In this document: piece by piece, positions 9,277-17,438 of the stretch
Layout: each line of letters starts with the position of its first letter
Numbering within the stretch: the first letter of the stretch is position 1
Source: Novosphingobium sp. Rr 2-17
GTDB lineage: Bacteria; Pseudomonadota; Alphaproteobacteria; Sphingomonadales; Sphingomonadaceae
Direction: 5' to 3'
Assembly: GCF_000272475.1 (NCBI RefSeq)
Contig: NZ_AKFJ01000101.1
Coordinates: 1-64,000 of the forward strand
DNA: 64,000 nucleotides
Notes under the pieces: model-generated
Told to the model about the DNA's origin: nothing
Database searches by the model: none
The model's input: the letters and a program-made list of their open reading frames with translations, nothing else
Translations under genes and position numbers: made by a program

Positions 9277-9680
9277 CAATTCGGTCCCGCCAAGCTGGCC
9301 TGGATGAGCCTTATGACGTCTTCCAGGCTGTAGGGCTTTGGCAGGAAGCCAGCCGCTCCTGCTTGTAGTGCTAGTTGAGGGTCCATGTGCCCGGATGAAA
9401 CGATCACCGGCACGCCTGGAAGCGCGCGCCGGGCGAATGCCAGCAGAGCGAGGCCGTCCGTCCGGCCGGGCATACGCACGTCCGTAAAGATCAAATCGAC
9501 TGGGGCACCGGACTGGATGAAGGTGATTGCCTCGGCACCACTCGCTGCTTCGACGACGCACTGGCCATTTTCGCGCAGTTCATCGACCAGCGCCATCCGG
9601 ATCAGCCATTCATCTTCGACGACTAAGATAACGGGGCGCACACTGCTGTCTGCGGCGGGCGTCGGCTTTGCATGGTTCAT
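9276..9680 (-). CDS. CheY-like single-domain response regulator
   Basis: A 134-residue receiver with all canonical residues: the acidic pair in VVEDEWLIR, the phospho-acceptor in LIFTDVRMPG, Ser/Thr in VIVSSGH, and Lys in LPKPYSLEDV. This FixJ/CheY-like pattern (GFLPKPYSLEDVIRLI) is common in sphingomonad single-domain regulators that partner HWE or HisKA2 kinases. There is no DNA-binding domain. It is the first gene of a two-gene unit with the degenerate receiver that follows. No cognate histidine kinase is nearby. Confidence 0.9.
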   Translation of the reverse strand: MNHAKPTPAADSSVRPVILVVEDEWLIRMALVDELRENGQCVVEAASGAEAITFIQSGAPVDLIFTDVRMPGRTDGLALLAFARRALPGVPVIVSSGHMDPQLALQAGAAGFLPKPYSLEDVIRLIQASLAGPN

Positions 9681-9816
9681 GGAGACTGGCTTGGCTCCCT
9701 TATAAACACGAAGGAAAAGGTCGTTCAGAGGTTCCGAAAATCGTCGCGGAGATTTATATCGCTTTGCGTTGTTTGACCTGTGGGTCGCCCTGCGCCCGAA
9801 CGGTCAGGCTAGGGTT

Positions 9817-9845
9817 TTGCGGCTATAGACAATGCTCTATATAGG
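9817..9845 (+). promoter_or_regulatory. Candidate sigma-70 promoter of nhaA
   Basis: TTGCGG (9817-9822) and TATAGG (9840-9845) are separated by 17 bases. Transcription would begin near 9851, at the base of the structured leader and about 120 nt ahead of nhaA. Confidence 0.45.
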
Positions 9846-9848
9846 ATA

Positions 9849-9920
9849 AGCGACACGCCAACTTCCAATGTGCGGCGCGAGATAGATTGTGTTTATCGCT
9901 AGCAGTGGCGGTTTGTCGCT
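9849..9920 (+). ncRNA. Structured 5' leader of nhaA, candidate cation riboswitch
   Basis: AGCGACA at 9849 pairs with TGTCGCT at 9914, and the adjacent CGCCA at 9856 pairs with TGGCG at 9906, closing a 72-nt element with an extra GTT on the 3' side. Inside, GCGAGATA and TATCGC can form a further bulged stem. A small hairpin follows (GGC AAGC GCC, 9927-9936). Lithium-sensing nhaA-I and nhaA-II leader RNAs are known upstream of nhaA genes in proteobacteria; I cannot confirm that this matches their consensus. Confidence 0.4.
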
Positions 9921-9973
9921 GTTCCGGGCAAGCGCCATCGGCTGTCTGTGTCCACCAACCTAGGCTGATCTGA

Positions 9974-11158
9974 ATGTCCGAACATCACCACGCGCACCCC
10001 AGCGCCTTGCGTCGCTTTCTGGATGCTCAGTCGTCCGCAGGTCTGGTGCTGATGGCCGCTGCGGCAGCGGCGCTGGTGATCGCCAATTCGCCGCTCGGTC
10101 CCAGCTACGAAGCGCTGCTGCATGTGTATGTCGGACCACTATCGTTAAGCCACTGGATCAACGACGCATTCATGGCCGTGTTTTTTCTACTGGTCGGGCT
10201 GGAGATCAAGCGGGAGATACTCGACGGCCAGTTATCGAGCTGGTCACGCCGCGTTCTGCCGGGCATTGCCGCAGCGGGAGGCATGGCGGTTCCTGCCTTG
10301 GTGTTTGTCGCCTTCAACCAAGGCGGAGCGATACATGGCTGGGCCATCCCCGCAGCAACCGATATTGCCTTTGCGCTGGGCGTCATATCCCTCCTCGGCA
10401 AGCGCGTGCCCGCGTCGCTGCGCATTTTCCTGACAGCCCTTGCCATCATCGATGACCTGGGTGCGGTTATTATCATTGCCTTCTTTTACACCGCCAACTT
10501 GTCGATCCTCGATCTAGCCGGTGCCGCGGCGGTGGTGGCCGTGCTCATCGGCATGAATCGTTTCGGCGTGCGCAGTCTCACCCCCTACCTGTTGCTGGGA
10601 GCGGTACTGTGGGTGCTGGTCTTCCGCTCAGGGATACATGCGACCCTGGCCGGTGTGGTGCTGGCGCTGACGATCCCCATGGACCGAACCCCAAGCCGGC
10701 CCGATGGCGACACGCGCAGCCCTTTGCACCAGTTGGAGCACTTTCTGCATCTGCCGGTCGGCTTCGTCATCGTACCGATCTTTGGGCTTGCGAACGCGGG
10801 AGTAGCGGTTCTCAGCCTGCCTGCCGAAGCGTTTGCCGCGCCAGTGACGCTCGGCGTGGCTCTCGGACTTCTGGTAGGCAAGGTCGTCGGAGTGTTCGGG
10901 CTGTCCATGCTCGCGATCAGACTTGGGCTTGCCGATGCGCCAGCCCATGCTAGCCGCGCTCAAATGCTAGGCGTCGCATTTCTGTGCGGGATCGGCTTCA
11001 CGATGAGCCTGTTTATCACCTTGCTGGCGTTTCCGGGCGAGGCTCTGCTTCAATCGGAGGCCAAGATCGGCATCCTGGCAGGCTCTTTCCTGTCCGGGGT
11101 GGTGGGCTATGTAATCTTGCGTAGGGCTAAACCTGAGCAGCGAGCCGCCCACTGCTGA
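9974..11158 (+). CDS. nhaA: Na+/H+ antiporter NhaA
   Basis: A 394-residue inner-membrane antiporter with about 12 hydrophobic segments and full NhaA length. It contains the two transport-site motifs: [10 protein letters not shown] (Asp130, matching E. coli Asp133) and the adjacent aspartates of [16 protein letters not shown] (Asp160, Asp161, matching 163/164). The N-terminal [17 protein letters not shown] is typical of alphaproteobacterial members. It exchanges internal Na+ or Li+ for H+ to keep pH and sodium balance. It is monocistronic, with its own leader upstream and a GC hairpin downstream. Confidence 0.95.
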   Translation: MSEHHHAHPSALRRFLDAQSSAGLVLMAAAAAALVIANSPLGPSYEALLHVYVGPLSLSHWINDAFMAVFFLLVGLEIKREILDGQLSSWSRRVLPGIAAAGGMAVPALVFVAFNQGGAIHGWAIPAATDIAFALGVISLLGKRVPASLRIFLTALAIIDDLGAVIIIAFFYTANLSILDLAGAAAVVAVLIGMNRFGVRSLTPYLLLGAVLWVLVFRSGIHATLAGVVLALTIPMDRTPSRPDGDTRSPLHQLEHFLHLPVGFVIVPIFGLANAGVAVLSLPAEAFAAPVTLGVALGLLVGKVVGVFGLSMLAIRLGLADAPAHASRAQMLGVAFLCGIGFTMSLFITLLAFPGEALLQSEAKIGILAGSFLSGVVGYVILRRAKPEQRAAHC

Positions 11159-11304
11159 GCAATTGCCAAGCGGACAAACCCATGAGGCGTGGACGACCCC
11201 GAACTCATCAGTCTTTCGCAAGTCATGTCACGAAGCGCTTGCTTCCAAGCCGAATCCGGATCGCGGTACGCCTTCACAGCCCGGAAGCAACGGTGTGGCA
11301 ATGT

Positions 11305-11330
11305 CGGGCCGGGCAAGTCTGCCCGGCCCG
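11305..11330. terminator. Bidirectional hairpin between nhaA and the glycine-zipper gene
   Basis: A perfect 11-bp GC stem (CGGGCCGGGCA and complement) with a 4-nt AGTC loop lies between two convergent genes. No T-run is present on either strand. Confidence 0.55.
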
Positions 11331-11338
11331 TAGTGCGA

Positions 11339-12007
11339 TCAACGGCAGCGGATGTCGCTGTTGTTCTGATCGACCGATTTTCCGATCAGGGCGCCCAGTG
11401 CCCCACCGATCAGCGTTCCGGCAACGCGGTTGCGGCCACCATCGATGACATTGCCGGCAACTGCGCCGCCGATGCCGCCGATGACTAGGCCCGTCGTTCC
11501 GTCGTTGCGCTTGCAGTAATAGCGGCCATCGGAACCGCGATAGACTTCATCGTTCGCCCCTAGGCGTCGTTCGCGATAGCTCGGACCGTCGCGATAGTAA
11601 CGCGAGGCGTCGTAGTCGGTAGCGTACGGGTCGTCACGCCGCGGCCCGCCGTCGTAATACCCAGTATCGCGCCGGGACCAACTGATGTTACGGCTGGCAT
11701 CGTCGAGCCGCTCGTCCAGCGCCATCGCATCGCGCTTGATACCGTCCAGCTCTCGTTGCGCACGATCTGCTTCGCGCTGATCCAGGCTGCCATCGGCCAC
11801 TCCGCGATCGATCCGCTGCTGGAGCCAGTCGACCCGCTCGCGAATACCGTTCGGCGCACCGCGCCAGAAGATGTCGCGATTCCAGGCGTCACCCGGTCGC
11901 CAGTCCTGTGGGATCGGCTGAGCGATACTGGGAGTTGCCGATCCCAGAGTCACGCATGCGACTGCGAGCAGGACAGGCCCCATGATACGATTGGAAAGCT
12001 TCGCCAT
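11339..12007 (-). CDS. Secreted glycine-zipper (2TM) envelope protein
   Basis: A 222-residue protein with a signal peptide (residues about 1-30, LLAVACVTLGSATPSIAQ) preceded by the ribosome-binding site AGGAG. The middle (about 35-150) is charged and Arg/Asp/Tyr-rich with a helical stretch (DWLQQRIDRGVADGSLDQREADRAQRE). The C-terminal 60 residues hold a glycine-zipper pair (GLVIGGIGGAVAGNVI and VAGTLIGGALGALIGKSV), as in Rick_17kDa-type surface proteins. Such proteins sit in the periplasm or outer membrane; the function of this subgroup is not defined. It is convergent with nhaA and has a palindromic leader. Confidence 0.85.
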   Translation of the reverse strand: MAKLSNRIMGPVLLAVACVTLGSATPSIAQPIPQDWRPGDAWNRDIFWRGAPNGIRERVDWLQQRIDRGVADGSLDQREADRAQRELDGIKRDAMALDERLDDASRNISWSRRDTGYYDGGPRRDDPYATDYDASRYYRDGPSYRERRLGANDEVYRGSDGRYYCKRNDGTTGLVIGGIGGAVAGNVIDGGRNRVAGTLIGGALGALIGKSVDQNNSDIRCR

Positions 12008-12048
12008 TTTAGTGCTCCTGCCTTTTTAACCTTTAAGAGCCAGCAGTT

Positions 12049-12077
12049 CCCTATTCCGTCGCACTGGCGGAATAGGG
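12049..12077 (-). repeat. Palindrome in the leader of the glycine-zipper gene
   Basis: CCCTATTCCG (12049-12058) and CGGAATAGGG (12068-12077) form a perfect 10-bp inverted repeat with a 9-nt spacer, 42 bp before the start codon. It could be a leader hairpin or a repressor site. The rest of the gene-free stretch 12008-12358 holds no further convincing element. Confidence 0.5.
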
Positions 12078-12358
12078 CTGGCATCTTGTAATTCCAACTT
12101 GCCGAAGGCGGTGGTTCCGCAAACGGCAGGCCCGGAATGGATGCCTTGATGGAGGTGAACGGTCGCTGACAGCGAGGCGACCTTGCTTGATGTTTGCCAG
12201 GATGCGCGGATTTCGCGCAATGGCTGTACTGCGTCGATAAAAACGACCTACTGGCGCGCAAGAATTTAAAAAGGCGCCTCGTTTGATCTCGACCGCGCTG
12301 GCATCTTAGCGGCAAAAACCGATCAACGGAGGGCGGACAGAACAACAGGGGAGCACCA

Positions 12359-13378
12359 TCACGGTGCTTTGCCCGCGCTGCCCCGGACGATCAGTTCGTG
12401 CTTCAACATCAGCCGCTGGGCGTGGTCCGCGCCTTGCTTTCGAAACGCCGGGTCGGTCAATATATCGACTGCCGCTGACGCCATTTCGGCTTTTGGCTGA
12501 CGGATGGTCGTAATCTGCGGCCACGCCGCGCGCGAGGTGGCAGCATCGTCAAAGCCGCAGATGGAAAGCTGTTCGGGCACGGCGATCCCCCGCTTCATGG
12601 CAGTGATAAGGACGCCAAGCGCCATGTCGTCGTTGCTGGCGAAAATCGCGGTCAGAGCACAAGGCAACTCGAGCAATACATCCCCTAGTTCCAGGCCCGA
12701 CCGGAAGCTGAAATCGCCGCGCAGCATCGCACTTTCATCGACGACGATGCCGGCTTCGGCCATTGCCGCCCGAAAGCCCTGCTCCCGGCGTGCCGAGGCG
12801 CTGTGGCTGAGCGGCCCACGAATGAACCCGACCTGTCGATGACCAAGATCCAGCAGGTACTGCGTCATCTCCTGCGCGGCACGGCGGTCGTCCATCCATA
12901 CCGCGCCCGAGGTTTCCGGCTGGGTCGACGGCGCGATGAGCACATGGGGTATGCCCGCCCGCACGAAAACGTCCAGCAGTTCGGCGTCGTCGCAAATGGG
13001 CGGCGCGATGATCGCCCCGTCGAGCCGCAGGCCAGAGATGCTGTCGCGAACGTGCCCCTCCCAACCCTCTCGCTGAAGATCGACGGGCTCGACCACGAGG
13101 TGGTAGCCGCGTTCCCGGCAACGCAGCAAAGCGCCGTGTTGGACTTCAGCGGCATAGCCGGAGACCGGATCGTCGATGAAGAGACCAAGCAGGTAGGAGC
13201 GCGAACTCGACAAGCTGCGCGCGAAGGCGTTGGGCCGATAGTTCAGCTCAGCCACCACTTTCTGCACCGCGTCGCGGATTTCGGGGCGGACGTGGTCCTC
13301 GCCATTGATGACGCGCGAGACGGTCTTAGGGGAAACGCCAGCGCGCGCGGCAACGTCCTTGATCGTGACCATTTTCAT
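12359..13378 (-). CDS. LacI-family transcriptional regulator of the sugar locus
   Basis: A 339-residue regulator. Its ATG at 13378 overlaps the stop of the upstream permease gene (ATGA). The N-terminal helix-turn-helix (VTIKDVAARAGVSPKTVSRVIN, residues 4-25) and the hinge (YRPNAFARSL) are textbook LacI. The remainder is the periplasmic-binding-protein-like effector domain (GLFIDDPVSGYAAEVQHGALLRC; FASNDDMALGVL). It most likely represses the divergent TonB-GH3 unit and its own permease-regulator unit through the paired operators at 14695-14733, and is released by a glucoside. The inducer is inferred from gene context only. Confidence 0.94.
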   Translation of the reverse strand: MKMVTIKDVAARAGVSPKTVSRVINGEDHVRPEIRDAVQKVVAELNYRPNAFARSLSSSRSYLLGLFIDDPVSGYAAEVQHGALLRCRERGYHLVVEPVDLQREGWEGHVRDSISGLRLDGAIIAPPICDDAELLDVFVRAGIPHVLIAPSTQPETSGAVWMDDRRAAQEMTQYLLDLGHRQVGFIRGPLSHSASARREQGFRAAMAEAGIVVDESAMLRGDFSFRSGLELGDVLLELPCALTAIFASNDDMALGVLITAMKRGIAVPEQLSICGFDDAATSRAAWPQITTIRQPKAEMASAAVDILTDPAFRKQGADHAQRLMLKHELIVRGSAGKAP

Positions 13379-14637
13379 GAACGGGTCTCCGATATCCGCG
13401 CACAAAGCGAGGCGAAACAGGCAATGAACAAGTAGCAGGCCGCTGGAACCATCAGCGACGGCAACAACGCGCCGGCGTCGGCGACTGCCCCCGTCACCAG
13501 CGGCACAACTGCGCCGCCCACCACGGCCATGCACAACCACATCGAGGCGATTGGCGCTTGGCGATCATCTTCAGGGAGGGCCAGCGCATAGATCGTCGGG
13601 TACATGATCGAATTGCATAAGCCGACTGCAATAAGCGCGAAGGCTGCGACGCTTCCCGGCAGCACGACCGCGGCGAGGGTCAACGCGACGGCGCCCGCGG
13701 CCGCGCCCGCAAGCAGCCTCGCCTCGTTCACCTTTGTCATAGCCCAGGCGCCCGCGAAACGGCCAAGCATCGCGCCGCCCCAGTAAAGGCTCACCAGTTG
13801 TCCCGCCGCGACCGGGCCTGCACCGAGCCGGTCCGGCAGCATAAGCACGCTAGGCAGCAGCGCGCCGATCGTGACTTCCGCACCCACGTAGACGAAGATC
13901 GCCGCCGTTCCCCAGCGCAGCCGGCGCACTTGCGCGAAGATGCCGAACATCTGCCGTATGGAAACGAAGGGCGAGGCGGTCCTGGCTTCATCGCGGGCAA
14001 GAAGCGCGCGGTGGCGGAAATAGGCGAGAGCGAGCAAAGCGGTGATGGCAGCCGTCCCGGCGAACGGCAGCGTCGCGGTTAGCGTCCACGAAGTGGACCC
14101 CTCGCGCCCGGCCAGCAGGAGCGGTGCGCTGATCATCGGCCCGGCCACCGTGCCAAGCGAGTTGAACCCCTGCAGCAGCGTCAGCCGCCGCGCTGCGCCG
14201 GGTGAAGGCCCTATGACCGTGACGACGGTATTGGACGCCATTTGCAGGAACGTCTGCCCCGCCGACAGCAGCAGCAGCGCGCCTAGCACCAGCGCGAATG
14301 ACAGCGCGTGCTGCGCGATCGCCAGCGAGAGACATCCCGCCGCCATGATCGCCAGCCCCGCCGCGATCGCCCGCATGTAGCCCGCGGCGACGATGAAGGC
14401 GGTTATCGGCAGCGCGAACAGCAGGTAGCTTGCATGGAACGCCATCTGGACGAGGAGGGCCTGGGTATAGTCGAGCGCCAGCATCAGCTTGAGCTGCGGG
14501 ACCAGCAGGCTGACCGACGATGTCAGGAAACCGCCGATGAAGAACACGCCGACCGACAGCCGAAACAGGCGCCTTGCGGCGCCTTCGCCGTGCGATTCGG
14601 AAGGGGAATTGTCGGCTTCGGCCATCAGCGCAGTCAT
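13375..14637 (-). CDS. MFS sugar permease, FHS (FucP/GluP-like) family
   Basis: A 420-residue permease with 12 predicted transmembrane segments. The LLQGFNSLGTVAGPMI motif corresponds to the Q/N-FN-S/P-LG signature of the fucose/glucose-galactose proton symporter group, and QTFLQMASNTVVTVIG is the paired N-terminal half signature. It would import the sugar released by the periplasmic glucosidases, probably glucose or a short glucoside. It is transcribed leftwards with the LacI gene (4-bp overlap) and divergently from the TonB receptor, sharing the operator region. Confidence 0.9.
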   Translation of the reverse strand: MTALMAEADNSPSESHGEGAARRLFRLSVGVFFIGGFLTSSVSLLVPQLKLMLALDYTQALLVQMAFHASYLLFALPITAFIVAAGYMRAIAAGLAIMAAGCLSLAIAQHALSFALVLGALLLLSAGQTFLQMASNTVVTVIGPSPGAARRLTLLQGFNSLGTVAGPMISAPLLLAGREGSTSWTLTATLPFAGTAAITALLALAYFRHRALLARDEARTASPFVSIRQMFGIFAQVRRLRWGTAAIFVYVGAEVTIGALLPSVLMLPDRLGAGPVAAGQLVSLYWGGAMLGRFAGAWAMTKVNEARLLAGAAAGAVALTLAAVVLPGSVAAFALIAVGLCNSIMYPTIYALALPEDDRQAPIASMWLCMAVVGGAVVPLVTGAVADAGALLPSLMVPAACYLFIACFASLCARISETRS

Positions 14638-14694
14638 TGTCTCGCGGCATCCTACCGCGCATTTCGGCGGCGGGAAAGCATGCCTTTGTAGATT

Positions 14695-14733
14695 TTGACA
14701 ACGATGTCAAAATTTGATTGACATCGTTGTCAA
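14695..14733. promoter_or_regulatory. Twin LacI-type operators
   Basis: Two 16-bp sites, TTGACAACGATGTCAA at 14695-14710 and TTGACATCGTTGTCAA at 14718-14733, are exact reverse complements of each other. Each is also a near-palindrome with TTGACA/TGTCAA arms around a central CG step, as expected for a LacI-family dimer. Their centres are 23 bp apart, roughly two helical turns. Confidence 0.8.
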
Positions 14734-14746
14734 CGTGCGATGTATA
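14718..14746 (+). promoter_or_regulatory. Promoter of the TonB-GH3 unit, overlapped by an operator
   Basis: TTGACA (14718-14723) and TGTATA (14741-14746) are spaced by 17 bases. The -35 box is the left arm of the second operator, so repressor binding would block RNA polymerase directly. Confidence 0.65.
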
Positions 14747-14787
14747 TAGGGGTGAGAGCAGGTTCAAATGCTTCAACAGGGAGAGAG

Positions 14788-17259
14788 ATGATGAAGAGGT
14801 ACGCGCTCGTCGCGGGCACTGCGCTTGCGACTGCATTTTGTGGAATCGCGCCAGCCTTGGCGCAGAATGCCGCCCCCCAAACCGCCCCAACTGCGCCGCA
14901 ATCGCAGGCCGACACCGGCGAAATCATCGTCACCGCCACCCGCCGCGAAACCACCCTTCAGTCGACGCCAATCGCGGTGTCCGCCTTCAGCCAGGCCACG
15001 CTGGACAAGCAGCAGGTCAAGGACGTCACCGACCTCGCCAAGTTCGTCCCCTCGCTGCAGTTCAACCAGCAGGGCGACCAATCGGCGGTCCTGCTGACCC
15101 TGCGCGGCATAGGCAACGACAGCGCCTATACCGAAGTCGCCGACCCCGAGGTCGCGATCTATGTCGACGGCATCTATTCCCCGCGCTCGCAGGGCGCATC
15201 GGTGCTCATGTACGACATGGAACGCGTCGAAGTCCTGCGCGGCCCTCAGGGTACGCTGTTCGGTCGCAACGCCACGGTCGGCGCGCTCAGCCTGATTTCA
15301 GCCAAGCCCAAGCTCGGTAAGTTCGAAGGCAACGTCGAAGTTACCGGCGGCAACTACAATCGCCTGGGCGTGCGCGGCGCGATCAACATTCCCATCTCCG
15401 AGACGCTGGCGATGCGCGTCGCCTTCGTGACTGACCGGCATGACGGCTATGCCGACTTCCAGGCTGCCCCCGACGTGGCAGGCATCAACCGCTCCGCTTT
15501 CGTCACCACGGGCAAGAAGTATTACGCCGCCGACCAGCAGTCGGGCCGCGTCTCGCTGCTGTGGCAGCCGAGCGAACGGTTTAGCTGGAACCTGTCAGGC
15601 GAAGTCTTCCTCGACAACGGAGCCCCGGTGATCGGCCTGCTGCAGACGGCCCGCGCCGGCACCGACCGCTGGTCCACGCTGAGCGACACTGCGCCCGACA
15701 CCGACCGCTACTCGGTCGCGGTGCGCAGCACGATGAACTACGATGTGACCGACGCCGTCCAGCTCAGCTATATCGCGGGCTGGTCGCGCATCGGCGGCTC
15801 TACCCAGACCGACGCCGATGCCGGCGCTCTGCCGCCAACGGGCACCACGGACGCGTCCGGCAACGATCTGCCGCTGGGCGCTTTCGGCGAGAACCGCACG
15901 CTGTCCTCGCGCTATGACTTCCAGAGCCACGAGCTTCAGCTCAAGTCGAGCGGCAAGCAGACGATCGACTGGATTGTCGGCGCCTACTACAGCCATGAAA
16001 AGAACCGCATCCGTTTCGATATCGATCAGCGCAACGGTTACCGCGACGGCACCTTCAGTTGGGCGGGCAGCTTCATCCAGGCCAACCGCCAGATCGACAG
16101 CCGCGCGGTCTTCGGACAGGCGGTGTGGCACGCCACCGACCACCTGCGCGTAACCGGCGGTTTGCGCTACACGTCCGACAAAAAGCAGGACATCGGCGGT
16201 CGCAACGTGACGTACTCGGGCGATGGCTGCTCGGCTGCGGACCTCGCGCCCGGCGGCGCCTGCCAGGCCGGTATCTTCGGTGCTTATCCCGGCGCCACTG
16301 CAGAAGAACTGGTGAACTTGTTGCCGGGATATTCGATCTCCAGCAACGATGTGAAGGGCAAATGGGACAAGCTGACCTACCTTGCCCGGGTCGATGCCGA
16401 CCTTGCGCAGGATACGCTGGGTTACGCCAGCATCAGCACCGGCTTCAAATCCGGCAACATCCAGGACAACGCCGGCCTGACCGACCCCGAAACGCTGACC
16501 AACTACGAAGTCGGTCTCAAGACCCGTATGTTCGACCGCCGCGTGACGCTGAACCTCGCCGCCTACTACAGCGACTTCAAGGACTATCAGGTCAATCAGG
16601 CGGTCACGTACCGCGACGATGCCGGCAACGTCATCCGTAGCCAGATCGTGACCCAGAACGCCAAAGGCGCGACGGCCTACGGTCTGGAAGCGGAACTGAC
16701 CGCAAACCTGACAGACAATGATCGCCTGCAGTTCTCGGGCACGTTCCAGAAGACCAAGCTGGACGATCTGGAAAGCGTAGACGGTCGGCTTTATGATGGC
16801 GGCAAGGCGTCTTCCATCGTGCAGCTAAAGGGCAACGAACTCGCCCACGCTCCGCGCTTCTCGGCCACGGCGAGTTATGAGCACGAATTCGAACTGGCCA
16901 GCGGGGCTACGATCACCCCGCGCATCTCCACCCACTACGAAACGAAGAGCTGGCTCAGCTACTTCAACGGAGATGCCAACCCGTTCGTGAACGCCAACGA
17001 TCCGGCGGACAATATGCCCGATCGCGGTACCAACGGTACTGACTGGGATCGCCAGAAGGCCTACTTCCGCTCGGATGCGTCGCTGCGCTACACCTCGGCG
17101 AGCCAGAACTACTCGGTCGAGGCGTTCATCCAGAACATCGAAGACGGCAAGATCCGCACCAACGCCACTGCCTTCGGCACCCCGCGCTACGATCCGGTGT
17201 TCCTGTCGAACCTGCAACCGCCCCGCACCTGGGGCGTGCGCGCCAAGGCCAACTTCTGA
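14788..17259 (+). CDS. TonB-dependent receptor for glycosides
   Basis: The start is the ATG at 14788, behind CAGGGAGAGAG, giving 823 residues. An in-frame ATG at 14740 lies within the promoter and is rejected. The signal peptide is residues 1-26 (cleavage after APALA). A TonB-box-like segment EIIVTATRRE is followed by a plug (PIAVSAFSQATLDKQQVKDV; VEVLRGPQGTLFGRNATVGALSLIS). The barrel ends in a terminal Phe (RAKANF). The form resembles the large sphingomonad and Caulobacter receptors for maltose-type oligosaccharides. It is the first gene of a unit with two GH3 glucosidases and is divergent from a sugar permease and a LacI gene, so the likely cargo is beta-linked gluco-oligosaccharides. Confidence 0.93.
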   Translation: MMKRYALVAGTALATAFCGIAPALAQNAAPQTAPTAPQSQADTGEIIVTATRRETTLQSTPIAVSAFSQATLDKQQVKDVTDLAKFVPSLQFNQQGDQSAVLLTLRGIGNDSAYTEVADPEVAIYVDGIYSPRSQGASVLMYDMERVEVLRGPQGTLFGRNATVGALSLISAKPKLGKFEGNVEVTGGNYNRLGVRGAINIPISETLAMRVAFVTDRHDGYADFQAAPDVAGINRSAFVTTGKKYYAADQQSGRVSLLWQPSERFSWNLSGEVFLDNGAPVIGLLQTARAGTDRWSTLSDTAPDTDRYSVAVRSTMNYDVTDAVQLSYIAGWSRIGGSTQTDADAGALPPTGTTDASGNDLPLGAFGENRTLSSRYDFQSHELQLKSSGKQTIDWIVGAYYSHEKNRIRFDIDQRNGYRDGTFSWAGSFIQANRQIDSRAVFGQAVWHATDHLRVTGGLRYTSDKKQDIGGRNVTYSGDGCSAADLAPGGACQAGIFGAYPGATAEELVNLLPGYSISSNDVKGKWDKLTYLARVDADLAQDTLGYASISTGFKSGNIQDNAGLTDPETLTNYEVGLKTRMFDRRVTLNLAAYYSDFKDYQVNQAVTYRDDAGNVIRSQIVTQNAKGATAYGLEAELTANLTDNDRLQFSGTFQKTKLDDLESVDGRLYDGGKASSIVQLKGNELAHAPRFSATASYEHEFELASGATITPRISTHYETKSWLSYFNGDANPFVNANDPADNMPDRGTNGTDWDRQKAYFRSDASLRYTSASQNYSVEAFIQNIEDGKIRTNATAFGTPRYDPVFLSNLQPPRTWGVRAKANF

Positions 17260-17267
17260 CACCCGGT

Positions 17268-17343
17268 GACGTCCAGCCGAGCCTCCTCCCTCGGCAGGAC
17301 GTCATACTGGACGGCGGCGGACCACGCTGGCCCGCCGCCGTCC
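17268..17343 (+). ncRNA. Double hairpin in the receptor 3' UTR, first loop CCTCCTCC
   Basis: Hairpin 1 (17268-17303) has GACGTCC and GCCGAG pairing with CTCGGC and GGACGTC across one A-A mismatch, and exposes the 8-nt loop CCTCCTCC (17282-17289). Hairpin 2 (17309-17343) has a perfect 12-bp stem (GGACGGCGGCGG) and an 11-nt loop. They fill most of the 179-bp gap before the first GH3 gene. They could terminate or attenuate transcription, or mark a processing site. Confidence 0.6.
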
Positions 17344-17438
17344 GCACTTTCCGCATGCCGGACGATCGACGGCGAGCGCTGACTAAATCGCCCGGCTTCG
17401 ACGTCCATCGCGGCAAGTTCTTTACTTTGAAAGTTGCC

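Noticed and set aside
11159..11338. Short frames between nhaA and the glycine-zipper gene
   Set aside because: They run antisense through the GC hairpin or into the glycine-zipper gene and have no ribosome-binding site or recognisable domain.
12049..12120. EcfG-type promoter for the glycine-zipper gene
   Set aside because: GGAAC motifs occur on the minus strand but the distance to a GTT-type -10 box is one or more bases off the 16-17 bp consensus.
14740..14787. Earlier start for the second TonB receptor
   Set aside because: The ATG at 14740 overlaps the predicted -10 box and has no ribosome-binding site; the ATG at 14788 has one and starts a clean signal peptide.
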